A program made the position numbers and the translations under genes. DNA of 34,978 nucleotides from an uncultured Phascolarctobacterium sp. (GTDB lineage: Bacteria > Bacillota > Negativicutes > Acidaminococcales > Acidaminococcaceae), in the NCBI GenBank assembly GCA_947629685.1, contig CANREP010000019.1, forward strand, positions 1 through 34,978, written 5' to 3'. Shown here piece by piece: positions 24,352 through 32,814 of the stretch. Within the stretch, counting starts at the first letter, position 1, and the number at the start of each line of letters is the position of its first letter. Under the pieces are notes generated by a model. The model worked only from the letters and a program-made list of their open reading frames with translations, did not search any database and was not told the origin of the DNA.

Positions 24352-24601
24352 GTTTTCATATTGTTAACGCGATGATAAAGACAGTAGGCCGAGAAAACAG
24401 GTTCAGCGATCCGGGGATGGTGTAAGCCCGGACAAATGTGGAGACGGCTGAAAATCACTTTGGAGCGGATATATCGAAGCGATAGTAGATATATACGGCT
24501 GGCGCCCGATAAAGCGTTGCGAGTGGCAGATGTATTTGGTCTGTCATGAGGGTGGTACCACGGGTATATACAGTCTCGTCCCTTGCGGACGAGGCTTTTT
24601 T
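24352..24601 (+). promoter_or_regulatory. Isoleucine T-box leader
   Basis: The conserved T-box sequence AGGGTGGTACCACGG is at 24549-24563, and an AUC isoleucine specifier (24454-24456) lies in a GAAAATCACTTT context at the 3' side of stem I. AGGG (24549-24552) can pair with CCCT (24580-24583) as antiterminator, excluding the terminator stem. The downstream gene is ileS, agreeing with the specifier. Read-through is expected when tRNA-Ile is uncharged. Confidence 0.92.
24573..24601 (+). terminator. Regulated terminator of the ileS T-box
   Basis: CTCGTCC (24575-24581), loop CTTGC, GGACGAG (24587-24593), then GC and T6. The 5' arm shares bases with the antiterminator. Confidence 0.88.
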
Positions 24602-24630
24602 GTTTGTCAAAATTATTGGAGGTGTCTATT

Positions 24631-27417
24631 TTGGATTACAGCAAAACACTTAATTTGCCGGAAACAGAGTTCCCCATGCGTGCAGGCCTGCCGCAGAGAG
24701 AGCCGGATTTTCTGAAATTCTGGCAGGAAAATGATATTTATGGTAAAAAACAGGCGCTTCATGCAGGTCATACCAAATTCGTACTGCATGACGGACCGCC
24801 GTATGCTAACGGCCGTATTCATATGGGTACAGCGCTGAATAAGATTTTGAAAGATATTATCATCAAATATAAATATTCCCGCGGCTTTGATACTCCTTAT
24901 GTTCCCGGCTGGGATACTCACGGTATGCCAATCGAGCACGCCGCCATCAACGCCCTAGGTTTGAACCGCAATGAGCTTGACCCGCTTACTCTGCGCAGAA
25001 AATGCCATGATTATGCTTTGGAATGGCTGGACGCACAGCGTGAAGATTTCAAACGCCTGGGTGTTTTAGGCGATTGGGATCATCCCTATGTAACATTGCA
25101 TAAGGATTTTGAAGCTGAACAGATCCGTGTATTTGGTGAAATGGCTAAGAAAGGCTATATCTATAAAGGCAAGAAGACCGTTTACTGGTGCCCGCACTGC
25201 GAAACCGCGCTGGCAGAAGCTGAAATCGAATATGGCGAGCAGAAGACTCCTACCATCTTCGTAAAAATGCCTATCATTAAAGATAACGGTATGTTGCCTG
25301 AAGCTGCTAAAGGTAAAAATGCTTATATGGTAATTTGGACCACTACTCCGTGGACTATGCCGGCTAACGTAGCAGTGGCTCTGAATCCTGCCATCGAATA
25401 TGCCTGGGTAGAGTGTGAAGGCGAAGTGCTGTTCCTGGCAAAAGATTTGCTGGAACAAGTAGGTAAGGTTTGCCATAAGGATTTGAGCAACGTACTGGGA
25501 ACTTGCCTTGGCAAAGACATGGAATTTGCGGAATGCAAACATCCGATGCCTGAACTGGACAGGAAGTCTTTGGTCGTACTTGCTGATTATGTAACTTTAG
25601 AAGCAGGTACCGGCTGCGTACATACTGCTCCTGGTCATGGCGATGTCGACTTTGAAACCGGCCTGAAATATAAACTGCCTATCCTGTGCCCTGTTGATGA
25701 ACAAGGCAAGCTGACTGCCGAAGCAGGCGAGCGCTTTGCCGGTATGTTTGTTTTCGATGCTAATATCCCCATCTTGAAATATCTTGCTGAACTCAACATG
25801 CTGCTGGGTAAGGAAAATATCAAGCACCAATACGCACATTGCTGGCGCTGCAAGAATCCTATCATCTTCCGTGCTACCGCACAGTGGTTTGCTTCCGTTG
25901 ACGGCTTCCGCGATGAAGCGCTGAAAGCTATTGCTGAAGATGTAAAATGGATTCCTTCCTGGGGTGAACAGCGTATCCATAACATGGTTGCTGACCGCCA
26001 TGACTGGTGTATCAGCCGTCAGCGTGTATGGGGCGTGCCTATCCCTGTATTCTACTGTGATGAATGTGGTGAACATCTCATCAACGACGCAACTATCAAT
26101 GCTGTAGCCGGCTGGTTTGAAAAAGAAGGCAGCGATGCATGGTGGGCTCATTCTGCAGAAGAGCTGCTGCCGGAAGGCACTGTCTGCCCCAAATGCGGCG
26201 GCAAACATTTCCATAAAGAAACAGATATTATGGACGTATGGTTTGACAGCGGTTCCACCCATATGGCAGTGGCAAGAAAACGCCCGGAACTGTGCTGGCC
26301 TGTCGATATGTATCTGGAAGGCAGCGATCAGCATCGCGGCTGGTTCCAGTCTTCTTTGCTGACATCCGTTGCCGTTACCGGCAAGGCTCCGTATAAATCT
26401 GTACTGACTCACGGTTATGTAGTAGACGGCGAAGGACGCAAGATGTCTAAGTCTGTCGGCAACGTTATCGTACCGCAGGAAGTTATCAATCAATATGGTG
26501 CGGACATCATCCGTCTGTGGGCGGCTTCTTCTGACTATAAAGCGGATATCCGTATTTCTCCGAAAATTTTAAAACAGCTGTCTGAGGTATACCGTAAGAT
26601 CCGTAACACTATCCGTTACATCCTCGGCAACATCAATGATTTTGATTATGCAAAAGATAAAGTTCCGTTTGGAGAAATGCTTGAGCTTGACCGCTGGGCA
26701 CTGATGCATCTGCAGCTGCTGAAAAAAGAAGTTACTGCGGCATACGAAAGCTATGATTTCCATGTACTGTACCATGCTATCCACAATTTCTGTACAGTAG
26801 AAATGTCCAGCTTCTATCTGGATATTCTGAAAGACCGTCTGTATGCGTATAAAGCTGACAGTAAAGAACGCCGCAGCGCTCAGACTGCTATGTATGAAAT
26901 CCTGATGGATCTCTTGGTTATGCTGACCCCGGTATTGAGCTTTACAACCGAAGAAGTATGGCAGTTTATGAAGAAACCTGCTAATGCTCCTGAATCCGTC
27001 CAGATGCTGCCGTGGCCTGAAATCAAGGAAGAATATCTTGACGAAGCTCTGGAAGCTAAATGGGATAATTTCATCGGTATCCGCAGCGAAATCACTAAGG
27101 TACTGGAAGTTGCGCGCCGTGAAAAGACCATCGGACATTCCTTAGATGCTAAAGTCGAACTTCATGCCGAAGGTGAGGCTTTGGCAATCCTGAAGTCTGT
27201 AGAAAAAGACTTAGCTACTCTGCTGATTGTTTCTCAGGCCGTTATAGTTGAGAATGTAGCAGACGGAGCTGTGGCAACAGGCCGTGAAGACCTTAAAGTA
27301 ACCGTTAAGGCTGCTGAAGGTGAAAAATGTGAACGTTGCTGGATTTACAGCGATGAAGTGGGCAAGGATGCGGAACATCCGACTTTGTGCGCCCGTTGTG
27401 CTGCTGCAGTAAAATAA
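24631..27417 (+). CDS. ileS: Isoleucyl-tRNA synthetase
   Basis: Class Ia synthetase charging tRNA-Ile. 928 residues from TTG at 24631, chosen because GGAGGTG (24618-24624) is 6-7 bases upstream; earlier in-frame starts lie inside the terminator. Motifs are HMGT (64-67, HIGH element) in PPYANGRIH, KMSKS at 604-608, and an editing (CP1) domain with WTTTPWTMPANVA. The C-terminal zinc site is Cys900/903/920/923. This is the bacterial zinc-binding type. The editing threonine-rich region is intact. Located downstream of divIVA, a common Firmicute order. Confidence 0.97.
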   Translation: MDYSKTLNLPETEFPMRAGLPQREPDFLKFWQENDIYGKKQALHAGHTKFVLHDGPPYANGRIHMGTALNKILKDIIIKYKYSRGFDTPYVPGWDTHGMPIEHAAINALGLNRNELDPLTLRRKCHDYALEWLDAQREDFKRLGVLGDWDHPYVTLHKDFEAEQIRVFGEMAKKGYIYKGKKTVYWCPHCETALAEAEIEYGEQKTPTIFVKMPIIKDNGMLPEAAKGKNAYMVIWTTTPWTMPANVAVALNPAIEYAWVECEGEVLFLAKDLLEQVGKVCHKDLSNVLGTCLGKDMEFAECKHPMPELDRKSLVVLADYVTLEAGTGCVHTAPGHGDVDFETGLKYKLPILCPVDEQGKLTAEAGERFAGMFVFDANIPILKYLAELNMLLGKENIKHQYAHCWRCKNPIIFRATAQWFASVDGFRDEALKAIAEDVKWIPSWGEQRIHNMVADRHDWCISRQRVWGVPIPVFYCDECGEHLINDATINAVAGWFEKEGSDAWWAHSAEELLPEGTVCPKCGGKHFHKETDIMDVWFDSGSTHMAVARKRPELCWPVDMYLEGSDQHRGWFQSSLLTSVAVTGKAPYKSVLTHGYVVDGEGRKMSKSVGNVIVPQEVINQYGADIIRLWAASSDYKADIRISPKILKQLSEVYRKIRNTIRYILGNINDFDYAKDKVPFGEMLELDRWALMHLQLLKKEVTAAYESYDFHVLYHAIHNFCTVEMSSFYLDILKDRLYAYKADSKERRSAQTAMYEILMDLLVMLTPVLSFTTEEVWQFMKKPANAPESVQMLPWPEIKEEYLDEALEAKWDNFIGIRSEITKVLEVARREKTIGHSLDAKVELHAEGEALAILKSVEKDLATLLIVSQAVIVENVADGAVATGREDLKVTVKAAEGEKCERCWIYSDEVGKDAEHPTLCARCAAAVK

Positions 27418-27434
27418 TTAGTTGAACCATAAAT

Positions 27435-27488
27435 AAAAACGGACAGTTTGTACAGAAAATAAAATCTTACAGACTGTCCGTTTTTTTT
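27435..27488 (+). terminator. Terminator after ileS
   Basis: AAAACGGACAGT (27436-27447) pairs with ACTGTCCGTTTT (starting 27473), with a long partly paired loop, then T8. The following stretch to 27667 is AT-rich, with no gene or clear promoter. Confidence 0.82.
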
Positions 27489-27667
27489 ACCAAATTTAAG
27501 AAAGGTAAAAAGAGCCAAAAAATTGAAGCTTTAGGCGATGTTAATGCTAAAAAGGATTTTTTTGCCGTAAATTCGTACAGAAAAAAGCAAAAATATTCAT
27601 TTTGTACCTAAATAATATTTTACTAATAAATAAAGAATATGCTAAAATTAAAAATATATTTTATATT

Positions 27668-29062
27668 ATGGAGGTGAATCTGCTTTTTGCAGGAAAGCAG
27701 ACTTATTTGGATTATTTTGTGATTGTTTTTAATATTTTTGCTATTTTATTTCTTGTCGCCCTAAATGGTTTCTTCGTGGCTTCGGAGTTTTCTATAGTCA
27801 AAATACGTCCTTCAAGGCTTGATACTTTGTTAAAAGAAGGCAATTCCAGAGCAGTTTATGCCAAACAGGTAACAGAGCATTTGGACGCTTATTTGTCGGT
27901 AACGCAGCTTGGTATTACCCTGGCTTCTTTGGGCCTTGGCTGGATTGGCGAGCCGTCAGTAGCAAAAATGCTGGAGCCTGTTTTCGGACTGTTTAATCTG
28001 CCGGAGAATCTGCAGCACAGCATTGCCTTTATCGTAGGGTTTTCTGTTATTACAGCGCTGCATATCGTTCTTGGCGAGCTGGTACCGAAATCCCTGTCTA
28101 TCCAGAAAACTGAGCAGATCGTGCTGTGGGTTTCCTGGCCACTTTTAATGTTCAACAAGCTTATGTATCCTGCTGTATGGTTTTTAAACCATGTAGCCAA
28201 CTGGATTTTGAAGCTTATGGGTATCCAGGCTGCCAGTGAAGCTGATGAAGCGCATAACGAAGAAGAAATACGTATCTTGATGGAAGAAAGTCATAAGCAT
28301 GGGTATATTGATAAGACAGAGTTAACATACTTGGACAATGTTTTTGATTTTTCTGAGCGTCATGCCAGCGAAATCATGGTACCAAGGACGGATATGATTT
28401 GTCTGTATGTAGAGGATTCTTTTGAAAGCAATATCAAAACTGCTTTAAGTGAAAGAATGACGCGTTATCCTATTTGTGAGGAAGATAAAGACCATATTAT
28501 CGGCTTTTTGCATATTAAAGATTTATTGCGCGCTTTGAATGATGGACGCAAGCCGGATTTGAGGACGCTGGCCAGAGAAGTGTTGGTCGTACCGGAATCT
28601 CTGCCAATCAGTAGATTGCTGCGTATGCTGCAGAAGCACCGTAGCCAGCTGGCAATTCTGATTGATGAATACGGCGGCACAGCCGGTATGGTGACAGTAG
28701 AGGATATCCTGGAAGAGATTGTCGGTGAGATTCAGGATGAGTTTGATGAGGAACGCCCGGAAATAGAAGAGCGAGGCAATAAAACGTATTCCGTCGACGG
28801 CAAAATGCTGCTTACAGATGTCAATAGCTTTTTTGAGCTGGAGCTTGATACTGAAAATTGCGATACTATCGGCGGCTGGGTGTATTCCAAGCTTGACGGG
28901 CCGCTGGCAGTAGGGCAGCATATCCAGGTAGAAGGCGCAGAGTTTGTGATTGAAGAGCTGCAAAAAACACGTATTACAAGGCTGACTGTGCATCTGACCA
29001 AAGAGCCTGAAAATCTGCATGAAGAATTGCAGGAAGAATATCTTGAAGATGTAAAATTATAA
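27668..29062 (+). CDS. CNNM/CorC-type hemolysin-family membrane protein
   Basis: 464 residues from the ATG at 27668. An N-terminal DUF21 (CNNM) transmembrane domain (about 15-190; LNGFFVASEFSIVKIRPSR, QLGITLASLGLGWIGEP, VLGELVPKSLSIQ) is followed by a CBS pair (about 210-340; IMVPRTDMICL, YGGTAGMVTVEDILEEIVGE) and a C-terminal CorC/HlyC domain. Family members are linked to Mg2+ or Co2+ export; "hemolysin" is historical. Start is uncertain: GGAGGTGA overlaps the ATG itself, and a TTG at 27707 would give MDYFVIVFNIF, a family-like N-terminus (451 residues). It is transcribed alone and ends at a strong terminator. Confidence 0.9.
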   Translation: MEVNLLFAGKQTYLDYFVIVFNIFAILFLVALNGFFVASEFSIVKIRPSRLDTLLKEGNSRAVYAKQVTEHLDAYLSVTQLGITLASLGLGWIGEPSVAKMLEPVFGLFNLPENLQHSIAFIVGFSVITALHIVLGELVPKSLSIQKTEQIVLWVSWPLLMFNKLMYPAVWFLNHVANWILKLMGIQAASEADEAHNEEEIRILMEESHKHGYIDKTELTYLDNVFDFSERHASEIMVPRTDMICLYVEDSFESNIKTALSERMTRYPICEEDKDHIIGFLHIKDLLRALNDGRKPDLRTLAREVLVVPESLPISRLLRMLQKHRSQLAILIDEYGGTAGMVTVEDILEEIVGEIQDEFDEERPEIEERGNKTYSVDGKMLLTDVNSFFELELDTENCDTIGGWVYSKLDGPLAVGQHIQVEGAEFVIEELQKTRITRLTVHLTKEPENLHEELQEEYLEDVKL

Positions 29063-29097
29063 AACAAAAAGGACATCGTTAGATGTCCTTTTTGTTT
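29062..29097 (+). terminator. Bidirectional terminator between the CNNM gene and the carboxyltransferase gene
   Basis: AAACAAAAAGGACATC pairs with GATGTCCTTTTTGTTT around GTTA: a 16-bp perfect stem with A-rich and T-rich arms, serving both convergent genes. Confidence 0.9.
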
Positions 29098-29104
29098 AGC
29101 CTTT

Positions 29105-30451
29105 TTATCTGTTGTTTTTAAAGAAATTTAACGCTACTTCCGGGAAGAGTGCATAACTTAAAACATCTTCCGTACTTGCATTGGGATAGCCTTCGTTGGC
29201 CAGCTGCTGACGAAGTTTGTCCATCTGTGGTTGGATGTCGTCGGCGGGGCGGTGGTCAATCTGCTTGGCGTCGCCGATTGCAAGACGCTTGATTCCCGGA
29301 TCTACCGGCGCCGGAGTACGGCCGTATTTGCCAAGGATAAGGTCTTTTACTTCACGGGGAATCATTTTATAACGGCCCAGTGCTACATTTAACACGGACA
29401 TGGAGCCGACAATCTGACTGGTAGGGGTTACCAGCGGGGGATAGCCGAGTTCTGCTCTTACACGGGGCATTTCTTCCAAAAGCTGCGGGTATTTGTCGGC
29501 AACACCCATCTCTTTCATCTGGTTTAAAAGATTAGAGAGCATACCGCCGGGAATCTGGAAAGTGAGCACTTTGGGGTCGATAGGAATATTAGTATTCAGG
29601 TTGAAATCCTTAGCCAGGTTAGTTTTAACAGTTTTAAAATAGTCTGCCAAATCATGCAATTTGGTAAGCTGCAGCCCGGTATCGCGTTCGCTGCCTTCCA
29701 GGGTTGCAACGATAGATTCGGTGCAGGGCTGGCTGGTAGAAGCAGCAAAAGGCGAGAGTGCGGTGTCAATTATATCAACTCCGGCTTCGATCGCTTTCAG
29801 GTAAGTCATATCGCCCATACCGCTGGTAAAATGCGTATGCAGGTCAATGGGGATATTGATCTCAGCTTTCAGGCTGCGGATAAGTTTTTCAGCAGCATAA
29901 GGACGCAGAAGCCCTGCCATATCCTTGATACAGATAGAATCAGCACCCATTTGGACGAGTTCCTGTCCAAGCTTTACGAAATCGCTGTCTTTGTGATAAG
30001 GACTGATGGTATAGACGATGCAGCCCTGGACATGCGCGCCTGCTTCTTTGGCTGCCCGCATGGCACATTCCAAGTTGCGGGTGTCGTTTAAGGCGTCGAA
30101 GATACGGATGATGGAAACGCCGTTGTCAACGGAACGGTGAACAAACTCTCTTACCACATCATCAGCATAGTGATTATAACCCAGGACATTTTGACCGCGC
30201 AGCAGCATTTGGATAGGAGTTTTTTGCAAATGCTTTCTTAAGGTACGCAGTCTTTCCCATGGATCTTCATTCAAAAAGCGCAGGCAGGCGTCAAAAGTAG
30301 CGCCGCCCCAGGCTTCCAGAGCATAGTAGCCCATATCGTCTAACTGCTCCAATACAGGCAGCATATCGGTAATACGCATTCTGGTAGCGGTCAGGGATTG
30401 GTGACCGTCACGCAGTACGGTTTCAACAATTTTTACGGGATTATTTGTCAT
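29105..30451 (-). CDS. Carboxyltransferase subunit (oxaloacetate decarboxylase alpha / transcarboxylase 5S type) without biotin domain
   Basis: 448 residues. A TIM barrel of the pyruvate carboxyltransferase family carries RDGHQS (14-19), the likely carboxylated Lys176 in CIKDMAG, and metal ligands His205/His207 in DLHTHF, followed by the PYC/OADA domain to the C-terminus. The biotin carrier domain found at the end of OadA is absent, so a separate carrier protein is needed. Relatives move CO2 between biotin and pyruvate/oxaloacetate, as part of a sodium-pumping decarboxylase, transcarboxylase or split pyruvate carboxylase. The partner is not in this window, so the reaction is unresolved. AAGGAGACT precedes the ATG. 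Single-gene unit. Confidence 0.88.
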   Translation of the reverse strand: MTNNPVKIVETVLRDGHQSLTATRMRITDMLPVLEQLDDMGYYALEAWGGATFDACLRFLNEDPWERLRTLRKHLQKTPIQMLLRGQNVLGYNHYADDVVREFVHRSVDNGVSIIRIFDALNDTRNLECAMRAAKEAGAHVQGCIVYTISPYHKDSDFVKLGQELVQMGADSICIKDMAGLLRPYAAEKLIRSLKAEINIPIDLHTHFTSGMGDMTYLKAIEAGVDIIDTALSPFAASTSQPCTESIVATLEGSERDTGLQLTKLHDLADYFKTVKTNLAKDFNLNTNIPIDPKVLTFQIPGGMLSNLLNQMKEMGVADKYPQLLEEMPRVRAELGYPPLVTPTSQIVGSMSVLNVALGRYKMIPREVKDLILGKYGRTPAPVDPGIKRLAIGDAKQIDHRPADDIQPQMDKLRQQLANEGYPNASTEDVLSYALFPEVALNFFKNNR

Positions 30452-30559
30452 GATAGTCTCCTTTATTACAAATGATAATCAAACTGGTAGTAAAAATTAA
30501 AAGCAAGGTTCTTATTTAATAGTATATCATATTTGGCATTAGTATAAAAGACTTTGGAT

Positions 30560-30571
30560 ACTGTATACAGT
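30560..30571. promoter_or_regulatory. Perfect palindrome upstream of the carboxyltransferase gene
   Basis: ACTGTATACAGT, a 12-bp perfect palindrome. It is about 110 bases upstream of the gene and just beyond a possible TATACT -10 element on the minus strand. Operator for an unidentified regulator is a possibility; a chance palindrome cannot be excluded. Confidence 0.35.
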
Positions 30572-30587
30572 GAAAATAAAGTGAAGA

Positions 30588-30614
30588 AAAAGCCCCGGTA
30601 ATTCCGGGGCTTTT
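30588..30614 (-). terminator. Terminator after the penicillin-binding protein gene
   Basis: AAAAGCCCCGG pairs with CCGGGGCTTTT around TAATT. On the minus strand it is followed by TTTTTCTTC. Confidence 0.9.
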
Positions 30615-30623
30615 GTAATCCAG

Positions 30624-32666
30624 TTATTTTGCCGGTGTCGGTTTGTTGCTTACTACCGGTTCGCCGATTATATCCTGGACGCGTTCTTTCATAGAACGCT
30701 TGACAGGAGTGGTGCTGACGGTTTTTTTGTCGCTGTCAGACTGCTTTTTAGCGTCTGCGCTTTTTTCAGTATTACTGCTATCTTTGGCATTGTTTTTATC
30801 TTTGTCTTTTTTGTCATCCTGTTCTATTTTGGGCTCGCTGGGAATCTTGACGCCAGGATTGACAAAACTGCTCTTAGGAGTAGCGGCAAGCGCTTTAATC
30901 ATAAAATCATGCCAAATAGACAGCGGTGTGCTGCTGCCGTACATATAATTCATGGGTTTATTGCTGTCGTCGCCTACCCAGACAGCGGTACAGAGATCAG
31001 GCGTGAAGCCTACAAACCAAGCGTCAACAAAGGTATCGGTAGTACCTGTCTTACCGGCTGCCGGACGACCGATGCCCATGCCGCCAGCGGTACCGCTGAC
31101 AAGTACGTCTTCCATCATATTGACGGTCATATAGGCTGCAACTTCGTCGATTACTTTTTTGGAAGAAGGCTCAGCTTCATAAAGAACTTTGCCGTCGCGG
31201 TCAACAATTTTCAGTAAAGATACAGGTTTGTGATAAGTACCGTTGTTGGCTAAAACAGCGTAGGCAGAAGCCATTTCAATCGGGCTGACGCCTTTGCTTA
31301 AACCGCCCAGAGCCATAGCCAAGTTGGTGTCGGCATAGGGGCCGGAGTCAACCAGGGTTGTAATTCCCATTTTTTCGGCATTGGCGATAATTTTATCAAC
31401 GCCTACTTCGCGTGCCAGTTTAATAGTAGGGACGTTCAAAGAGCGGGTGAGGGCAGTACGCAGAGAAACTTTACCATGCCATTTCAGGTCGGAGTTTTGC
31501 GGTTTCCAGCCTGGAGAAAATTCTTCTTCTTTATCTTCAATAACGCTGGCAGGCGTAAAGCCGTTCTGCATAGCGGTGAGATATACGAAAGGTTTAAAAG
31601 CGGAACCGGGCTGACGTACGGCCAGGGTTGCGCGGTTAAATTTATCCTGACCGCGGCCGCCGATCATAGCCTTGACATAGCCGGTATGAGGGTCGATGGC
31701 TACAAGGGCGACTTGAGGCTGTGTCAATCCGCTTTCATCGGTGTAATAGTTGGGCATATGGGCCAGAGATTCTTCGGCAGCCTTCTGCATGTCAGAATCC
31801 ATGGTAGTATAAATTTTGAGGCCGCCTTTATAAAGAGCATCGGCGCCCAGTTCTTCAATAACTTTTTGACTGATCATATCAAAGAAGTAAGAACGGGGAT
31901 CATCGTTTTTCTGATGGGAAGTCATCAGTGAAAGTTTTTCTGCTTTGGCTGTTTCTGCCTGGCTTTCGTTAATGAAGCCATATTTCAGCATCTGGTCGAT
32001 AACGAGCTCCTGACGCTTTTTGCTTTCCTGAGGATTTTCAAAAGGATTGAAATAGTTAGGACTTTTGGGTATTGCCGCTAAGGTAGCAGATTCAGCAATA
32101 TCAAGGTCTTGTACGTGTTTGCCGAAATAATACATAGAAGCTGCTTCAATACCATATGCTCCCTGACCAAAATAAATCTGGTTCAGGTACATAGAGAGGA
32201 TTTCTTCTTTAGTATATTTATGTTCTAATTCTTTGGCAATGAAAGCTTCTTTGATTTTACGGGTGATGGTACGTTCCTGAGTAAGGAAGGCATTTTTTGC
32301 CAGCTGCTGGGTGATAGTACTGCCGCCTTGGACTTCGCTGCCGCTGAGAGTGGATAAAAGCGCGCGCAGTGTGCCGCGATAGTCAATACCGCCGTGCTCG
32401 TAGAAACGATTATCTTCGATGGCGATGAAGGCCAGCTGAGTATGCTTAGGGATTTTGTCGATAGTTACGGGGATGCGGCGTTCCTCTGATAAAGTTGTAT
32501 AGATCGGGTTGCCGCTGATATCATAAAACTGTGATGCGGCATCGGGAATCAGGGCTTCGTCCATATTGCTGGGAGCAAAGAAACTTGAAAAACCATACAA
32601 TATCGACAATCCCATGATTGTAAAGGATACTATACAGATCATGATAGTCTTAAAAATTTTTAACAT
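30624..32666 (-). CDS. Class A penicillin-binding protein (PBP1A-type transglycosylase/transpeptidase)
   Basis: Bifunctional peptidoglycan polymerase, 680 residues. One N-terminal membrane anchor (about 7-30). The GT51 transglycosylase has catalytic Glu84 in IEDNRFYEHGG, plus QGGSTITQQLAKN and the ILSMYLNQIYFG motif. The transpeptidase has Ser355-x-x-Lys358 (PGSAFKP), Ser409-Leu-Asn411 and Lys539-Thr-Gly. A Lys/Asp/Ser-rich low-complexity tail (about 618-680) is probably disordered and periplasmic or extracellular. AGGT precedes the ATG. Own promoter and terminator, so a single-gene unit. Confidence 0.94.
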   Translation of the reverse strand: MLKIFKTIMICIVSFTIMGLSILYGFSSFFAPSNMDEALIPDAASQFYDISGNPIYTTLSEERRIPVTIDKIPKHTQLAFIAIEDNRFYEHGGIDYRGTLRALLSTLSGSEVQGGSTITQQLAKNAFLTQERTITRKIKEAFIAKELEHKYTKEEILSMYLNQIYFGQGAYGIEAASMYYFGKHVQDLDIAESATLAAIPKSPNYFNPFENPQESKKRQELVIDQMLKYGFINESQAETAKAEKLSLMTSHQKNDDPRSYFFDMISQKVIEELGADALYKGGLKIYTTMDSDMQKAAEESLAHMPNYYTDESGLTQPQVALVAIDPHTGYVKAMIGGRGQDKFNRATLAVRQPGSAFKPFVYLTAMQNGFTPASVIEDKEEEFSPGWKPQNSDLKWHGKVSLRTALTRSLNVPTIKLAREVGVDKIIANAEKMGITTLVDSGPYADTNLAMALGGLSKGVSPIEMASAYAVLANNGTYHKPVSLLKIVDRDGKVLYEAEPSSKKVIDEVAAYMTVNMMEDVLVSGTAGGMGIGRPAAGKTGTTDTFVDAWFVGFTPDLCTAVWVGDDSNKPMNYMYGSSTPLSIWHDFMIKALAATPKSSFVNPGVKIPSEPKIEQDDKKDKDKNNAKDSSNTEKSADAKKQSDSDKKTVSTTPVKRSMKERVQDIIGEPVVSNKPTPAK

Positions 32667-32706
32667 AATCTACCTCGGTTCATTTCAGTAATAAATACTT
32701 TCTCTG

Positions 32707-32721
32707 CGGCATTAAATGCCG
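32707..32721. promoter_or_regulatory. Inverted repeat at the start of the PBP transcript
   Basis: CGGCATT-A-AATGCCG, 7-bp arms about one base apart, lying 12-26 bases beyond the -10 element on the transcribed side. It could be an operator around +1 or a small 5' hairpin. Role unknown. Confidence 0.35.
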
Positions 32722-32733
32722 TATACCATTGCT

Positions 32734-32762
32734 ATTATAGCATTTTAAGTACCTTTTGTCAT
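32734..32762 (-). promoter_or_regulatory. Promoter of the penicillin-binding protein gene
   Basis: On the minus strand ATGACA (32762-32757), a 17-base spacer and TATAAT (32739-32734). Confidence 0.7.
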
Positions 32763-32770
32763 AAAATTTA

Positions 32771-32810
32771 CTGTGAAAAAATAAAAGGCACGTCCGTAAG
32801 AACATGCCTT
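32771..32810 (-). terminator. Terminator after the TDT transporter gene
   Basis: AAGGCATGT pairs with ACGTGCCTT (one G-U) on the minus strand across 32810-32785, followed by TTATTTTTT. Confidence 0.75.
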
Positions 32811-32814
32811 GGAA

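Noticed and set aside
24583-24630. Upstream ATG extending ileS by 16 codons
   Set aside because: This ATG is within the T-box terminator stem, and the extension does not fit IleRS N-termini; TTG at 24631 has a proper ribosome binding site.
25597-26493. Minus-strand open frame of 298 codons inside ileS
   Set aside because: Antisense to the conserved catalytic core of ileS and without ribosome binding site.
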